Assembly (NCBI RefSeq): GCF_019431045.1
Contig: NZ_JAHXPT010000015.1
Location: forward strand, 38,572 to 102,571
Origin: Clostridium weizhouense
GTDB taxonomy: Bacteria; Bacillota; Clostridia; Clostridiales; Clostridiaceae
Reading direction: 5' to 3'
DNA length: 64,000 nucleotides
Below the pieces are notes generated by a model. That model was given only the letters and a program-made list of their open reading frames with translations, searched no databases and was not told where the DNA came from. A program made the translations under genes and the position numbers. Positions within the stretch are counted from its first letter, which is position 1, and each line of letters opens with the position of its first letter. Shown piece by piece: positions 62,092 to 64,000 of the stretch.

Positions 62092-62123
62092 AAAAAGTGA
62101 GCTATTTGTAGCTCACTTTTTTT
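62092..62123 (+). terminator. Terminator after ptsG
   Basis: AAAAAGTGAGCTA / TAGCTCACTTTTTTT perfect hairpin with a 4-nt loop. Confidence 0.93.
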
Positions 62124-62333
62124 CTTTATATATAAAATGGCTTAGATAATCTATTTAAAAACAAAATGTAGAATAGAAAGAATTTCAATGATTTTATAGT
62201 TATGTAGTTTTTTAGTGATTGAACATACTTAAGAAATGTATATTAAGATTCTCAGTTGAATCATATTGAAGATATTTATTATATAGGTAGTATTTGCGAT
62301 TCTATAATCTTTATATATTTATAGATAATATTT

Positions 62334-62434
62334 AGACACATTCAACAAATAATAGAACAGTATGATTATTCTATTTTGTCTGATACTGCGTCAGCAAAAT
62401 ATACAACGCCGTTGAGCTATTAATTTATGTGCCT
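62334..62434. repeat. Family A repeat, about 100 bp
   Basis: AGACACATTCAACAAATAATAG ... TTATGTGCCT with internal ATACTGCGTCAGCAAAAT and ATATACAACGCC. Sits between convergent ptsG and crr. Confidence 0.8.
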
Positions 62435-62515
62435 TAGTAAGAAGTTTAGAGAAGACAATATGGTATGTTGAGATGCTTGCTTATATTAAAAAATTAAAAC
62501 ATGTCCCAAAATTAA

Positions 62516-62556
62516 TATGGCTCAAAATGATTTTAATATCATTTTGAGCCATATAT
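62516..62556 (-). terminator. Terminator of crr
   Basis: ATGGCTCAAAATGA / TCATTTTGAGCCAT with AT-rich tails on both sides, suited to minus-strand crr. Confidence 0.7.
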
Positions 62557-62580
62557 AGTAATTGTATATATATTAGAATA

Positions 62581-63081
62581 TTAGATTGTATATTCTAATA
62601 CTGTAGTATCTCCGGCTGTAGTATCTATGTTTTCTACAGGTTTGATTGAAGAAAGTATATCAGGGTTTGTTATTAAAACAGGAGTTGTTAAAGAAAGACC
62701 TTTTCCAGTAATAAAATCTCTATTAATTTTAATTATAGGAGTTCCAGCCTTAACTTTAGTTCCTTGTTCTGCTAATTGCTCAAATCCTTCTCCACCTAAT
62801 GAAACAGTATCAATACCTATATGAACTAAAAGTTCTACACCATTTTCTAATGTAAGTGCAAAAGCATGTTTTGTATTAAATACTAAAGTTAATTCTCCAT
62901 CAGCAGGTGCAACAACAATATCATCAGTAGGATTAATTGCTAGACCATCACCAGCCATTTTTTGAGCAAAAACAGGATCTGGTACTTCAGATAGAGGTAT
63001 TGTTTTACCAGTTATAGGTGCTATTAATTTACAATCATTATTTTTAGGTTCAACTTTTTTCTTTTTTAAAAATCCAAACAT
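62581..63081 (-). CDS. crr: PTS glucose EIIA component
   Basis: 166 residues. Starts FGFLKKKK, then EIIA-Glc fold: IAPITGKTIPLSEVPDPVFAQKMAGDGLAINP, VVAPADGELTLVFNTKHAFAL (His72), LLVHIGIDTVSLGGEGFEQL (phosphorylated His87) and PVLITNPD. Cytosolic. Converts HPr phosphate to EIICB. Its own leader has a GlcT-type RAT, linking it to ptsG despite the divergent location. Confidence 0.95.
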   Translation of the reverse strand: MFGFLKKKKVEPKNNDCKLIAPITGKTIPLSEVPDPVFAQKMAGDGLAINPTDDIVVAPADGELTLVFNTKHAFALTLENGVELLVHIGIDTVSLGGEGFEQLAEQGTKVKAGTPIIKINRDFITGKGLSLTTPVLITNPDILSSIKPVENIDTTAGDTTVLEYTI

Positions 63082-63195
63082 AGTTTATATCCTGTCTAAA
63101 CAGGATAATTCACATCCTTTCTTTCTATATACAAATTATTAAGTTGTTTACTGATCTTAAATCAAAAACTTTAAGAATAGTTTCTATTCTAAAAT

Positions 63196-63251
63196 ATAAA
63201 AAAAGGCATAAGCTTTTCAAATAAAACTTATGCCTGATTTAACAGTAACAC
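63196..63251 (-). promoter_or_regulatory. RAT antiterminator and terminator of crr
   Basis: On the minus strand GTGTTACTG (63251-63243), 6 nt, CAGGCATAAG (63236-63227) matches RAT. The overlapping terminator AGGCATAAG / CTTATGCCT (63235-63204) is followed by T8 (63203-63196). About 115 nt upstream of the crr start. Same logic as at ptsG, with a much simpler terminator. Confidence 0.82.
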
Positions 63252-63261
63252 GTATAACAAT

Positions 63262-63290
63262 ATTATATAGTCGATATATTTCGCTGTCAA
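63262..63290 (-). promoter_or_regulatory. crr promoter
   Basis: On the minus strand TTGACA (63290-63285), 17-bp spacer, TATAAT (63267-63262), a consensus sigma-A promoter immediately before the RAT. Confidence 0.85.
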
Positions 63291-63299
63291 TAATGTTAT

Positions 63300-63766
63300 A
63301 TGAGTTATTTAATTGTTATCATAAATAAAATCAAAATTTTTAATAAATATGATGAAGTCTATCCATAAATATGTAAAAAAGTAAAATTTAATTAAGGAAA
63401 TCGATAGTTTTTAATACATTGGTATTAATTAAATTTAGAATTATTAGTTTTATTAAGGTAAAGAATAGGTTAGAAAACTAAGCTTGGAGATTAATATAGT
63501 GTTTTGAAGGGCAAATTTTAAAATATAACGCTTTTATATAAGTTATAAATCCAGTATTATGAAGAATACTAACCCAAGCGTATCAATAGTAATATTATCA
63601 AGGGAAAAAGAGGAAAAGTTAGAATCTATAAGTTAAACTTAAAAGATCATACAAAAATAAGGGATTATAAATTAAGTATATGATAAGATAAAACACGTCG
63701 CTGAGGCAGAAACAACTTAGAAAAAACTTCTGAAAAACAGAGTTTAAAATTTCTTAAAAAAAGTTG
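63300..63766. other. Intergenic region before the rRNA operon, no gene seen
   Basis: AT-rich; no RNA gene or repeat recognised. The closing 63690-63766 is richer in G+C and may contain a further, weaker rrn promoter that I could not define. Confidence 0.5.
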
Positions 63767-63795
63767 TTGACACTGAAAAAAACAAGTGATATACT
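63767..63795 (+). promoter_or_regulatory. rrn promoter
   Basis: TTGACA (63767-63772), 17-bp spacer, TATACT (63790-63795), followed by a GTCGC-TTGAG-GGCGAC hairpin (63802-63817). Confidence 0.88.
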
Positions 63796-63944
63796 GAGTA
63801 AGTCGCTTGAGGGCGACAAGTTAAAACAAAAGCTGACAACGGAAGTTGAAGCGAAAGAAAATGGTCTTTGAAAATTGAACAGAATATAAAAAATACATTT
63901 AAGTAAACCAGCAATTCTTTTTGAAAGTAAGCTAAGATTAAACT
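63796..63944 (+). promoter_or_regulatory. rRNA leader with boxA-like antitermination site
   Basis: About 150 nt of leader with TGGTCTTTGAAAA (63862-63874), matching the Firmicute boxA TGCTCTTTGAAAA, upstream of the 16S gene. Confidence 0.7.
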
Positions 63945-64000
63945 TTTTTATGAGAGTTTGATCCTGGCTCAGGACGAACGCTGGCGGCGTGCCTAACACA
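63945..64000 (+). rRNA. rrs: 16S ribosomal RNA, 5' end (continues beyond window)
   Basis: AGAGTTTGATCCTGGCTCAG (universal 27F site, 63953-63972) and GACGAACGCTGGCGGCGTGC, then CTAACACA at the edge. The mature 5' end is set to about 63945 by analogy and may be off by a few nt. Confidence 0.98.

Noticed and set aside
63754..63999. Minus-strand 81-codon frame
   Set aside because: It is antisense to the rRNA promoter, leader and 16S start.

Overview
The window is AT-rich (roughly 70 percent A+T or more by eye), uses AGGAGG-type ribosome binding sites and AGA/TTA/ATA-rich codons, and carries sporulation (bofA), motility (flagellin, csrA), [FeFe] hydrogenase and glucose PTS genes. This fits a motile, spore-forming, saccharolytic Clostridium sensu stricto. 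The species cannot be named from the sequence. The ends (recR with yaaL-bofA on the left, the start of a 16S rRNA gene on the right) suggest an origin-proximal location, but dnaA is not present.

Layout. 0-4 kb: end of recR, yaaL-like gene, bofA, a ParA relic, and a TetR regulator with an alpha/beta hydrolase and a membrane protein. 4-7 kb: a TcdR/UviA-like sigma factor and a LysM endolysin sharing a promoter motif, then a lipoprotein whose frame can only start at a non-canonical codon. 7-16 kb: rodA, an ABC exporter, and a serine-biosynthesis group (class V aminotransferase, serA, DUF1015). 16-20 kb: DUF421 protein, a PfkB kinase with a TrpF-like protein, a CPBP protease. 19.6-35.3 kb: molybdenum cofactor and formate metabolism: mogA, two moeA paralogs, a Cys-type formate dehydrogenase, a MobB-FdhD fusion, two HycB-like ferredoxins around an [FeFe] hydrogenase, mobA, moaA, moaC, a MOSC protein, modA and modB. 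Together the FDH, HycB and hydrogenase subunits resemble a hydrogen-dependent CO2 reductase or formate-hydrogen lyase. 35.7-44 kb: a giant secreted PHP/OB-fold protein, a YibE/F protein and a cell-wall-binding-repeat protein. 44-50 kb: mtnN, tcdA, a DnaA-box cluster, then the most interesting region. 50-59 kb: accessory genes (replisome-organiser-like, a disrupted Rpn nuclease, AAA ATPase with PD-(D/E)XK, TPR/SGNH-like, UspA, tandem GNAT). 59-63 kb: glcT, ptsG and crr. 63.7-64 kb: rrn promoter, leader and 16S start.

Main discovery candidate. At 46.9-47.6 kb a sigma-28-like promoter is followed by about 190 nt holding five small hairpins with AGGA in the loop. It ends in an intrinsic terminator that itself displays AGGA loops, directly before a short csrA. 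A second, related AGGA-hairpin terminator follows csrA. The next gene is flagellin, whose leader has an AGGATG loop and an AGGAGG Shine-Dalgarno. This looks like a CsrA-sequestering RNA or autoregulatory attenuator, a CsrB-like arrangement that I do not know to be described in clostridia.

Second candidate. At 49.8-50.15 kb a 56-residue membrane peptide has a leader that can mask its Shine-Dalgarno, a 10-nt leader segment exactly complementary to its own 3' UTR, and a plausible convergent antisense promoter. This is the anatomy of a type I toxin-antitoxin locus.

The region is also seeded with at least four families of small palindromic, MITE-like repeats. One copy interrupts the Rpn nuclease gene and another has a recognisable unoccupied homologous site within the window. 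GlcT-type RAT antiterminators lie before both ptsG and crr.
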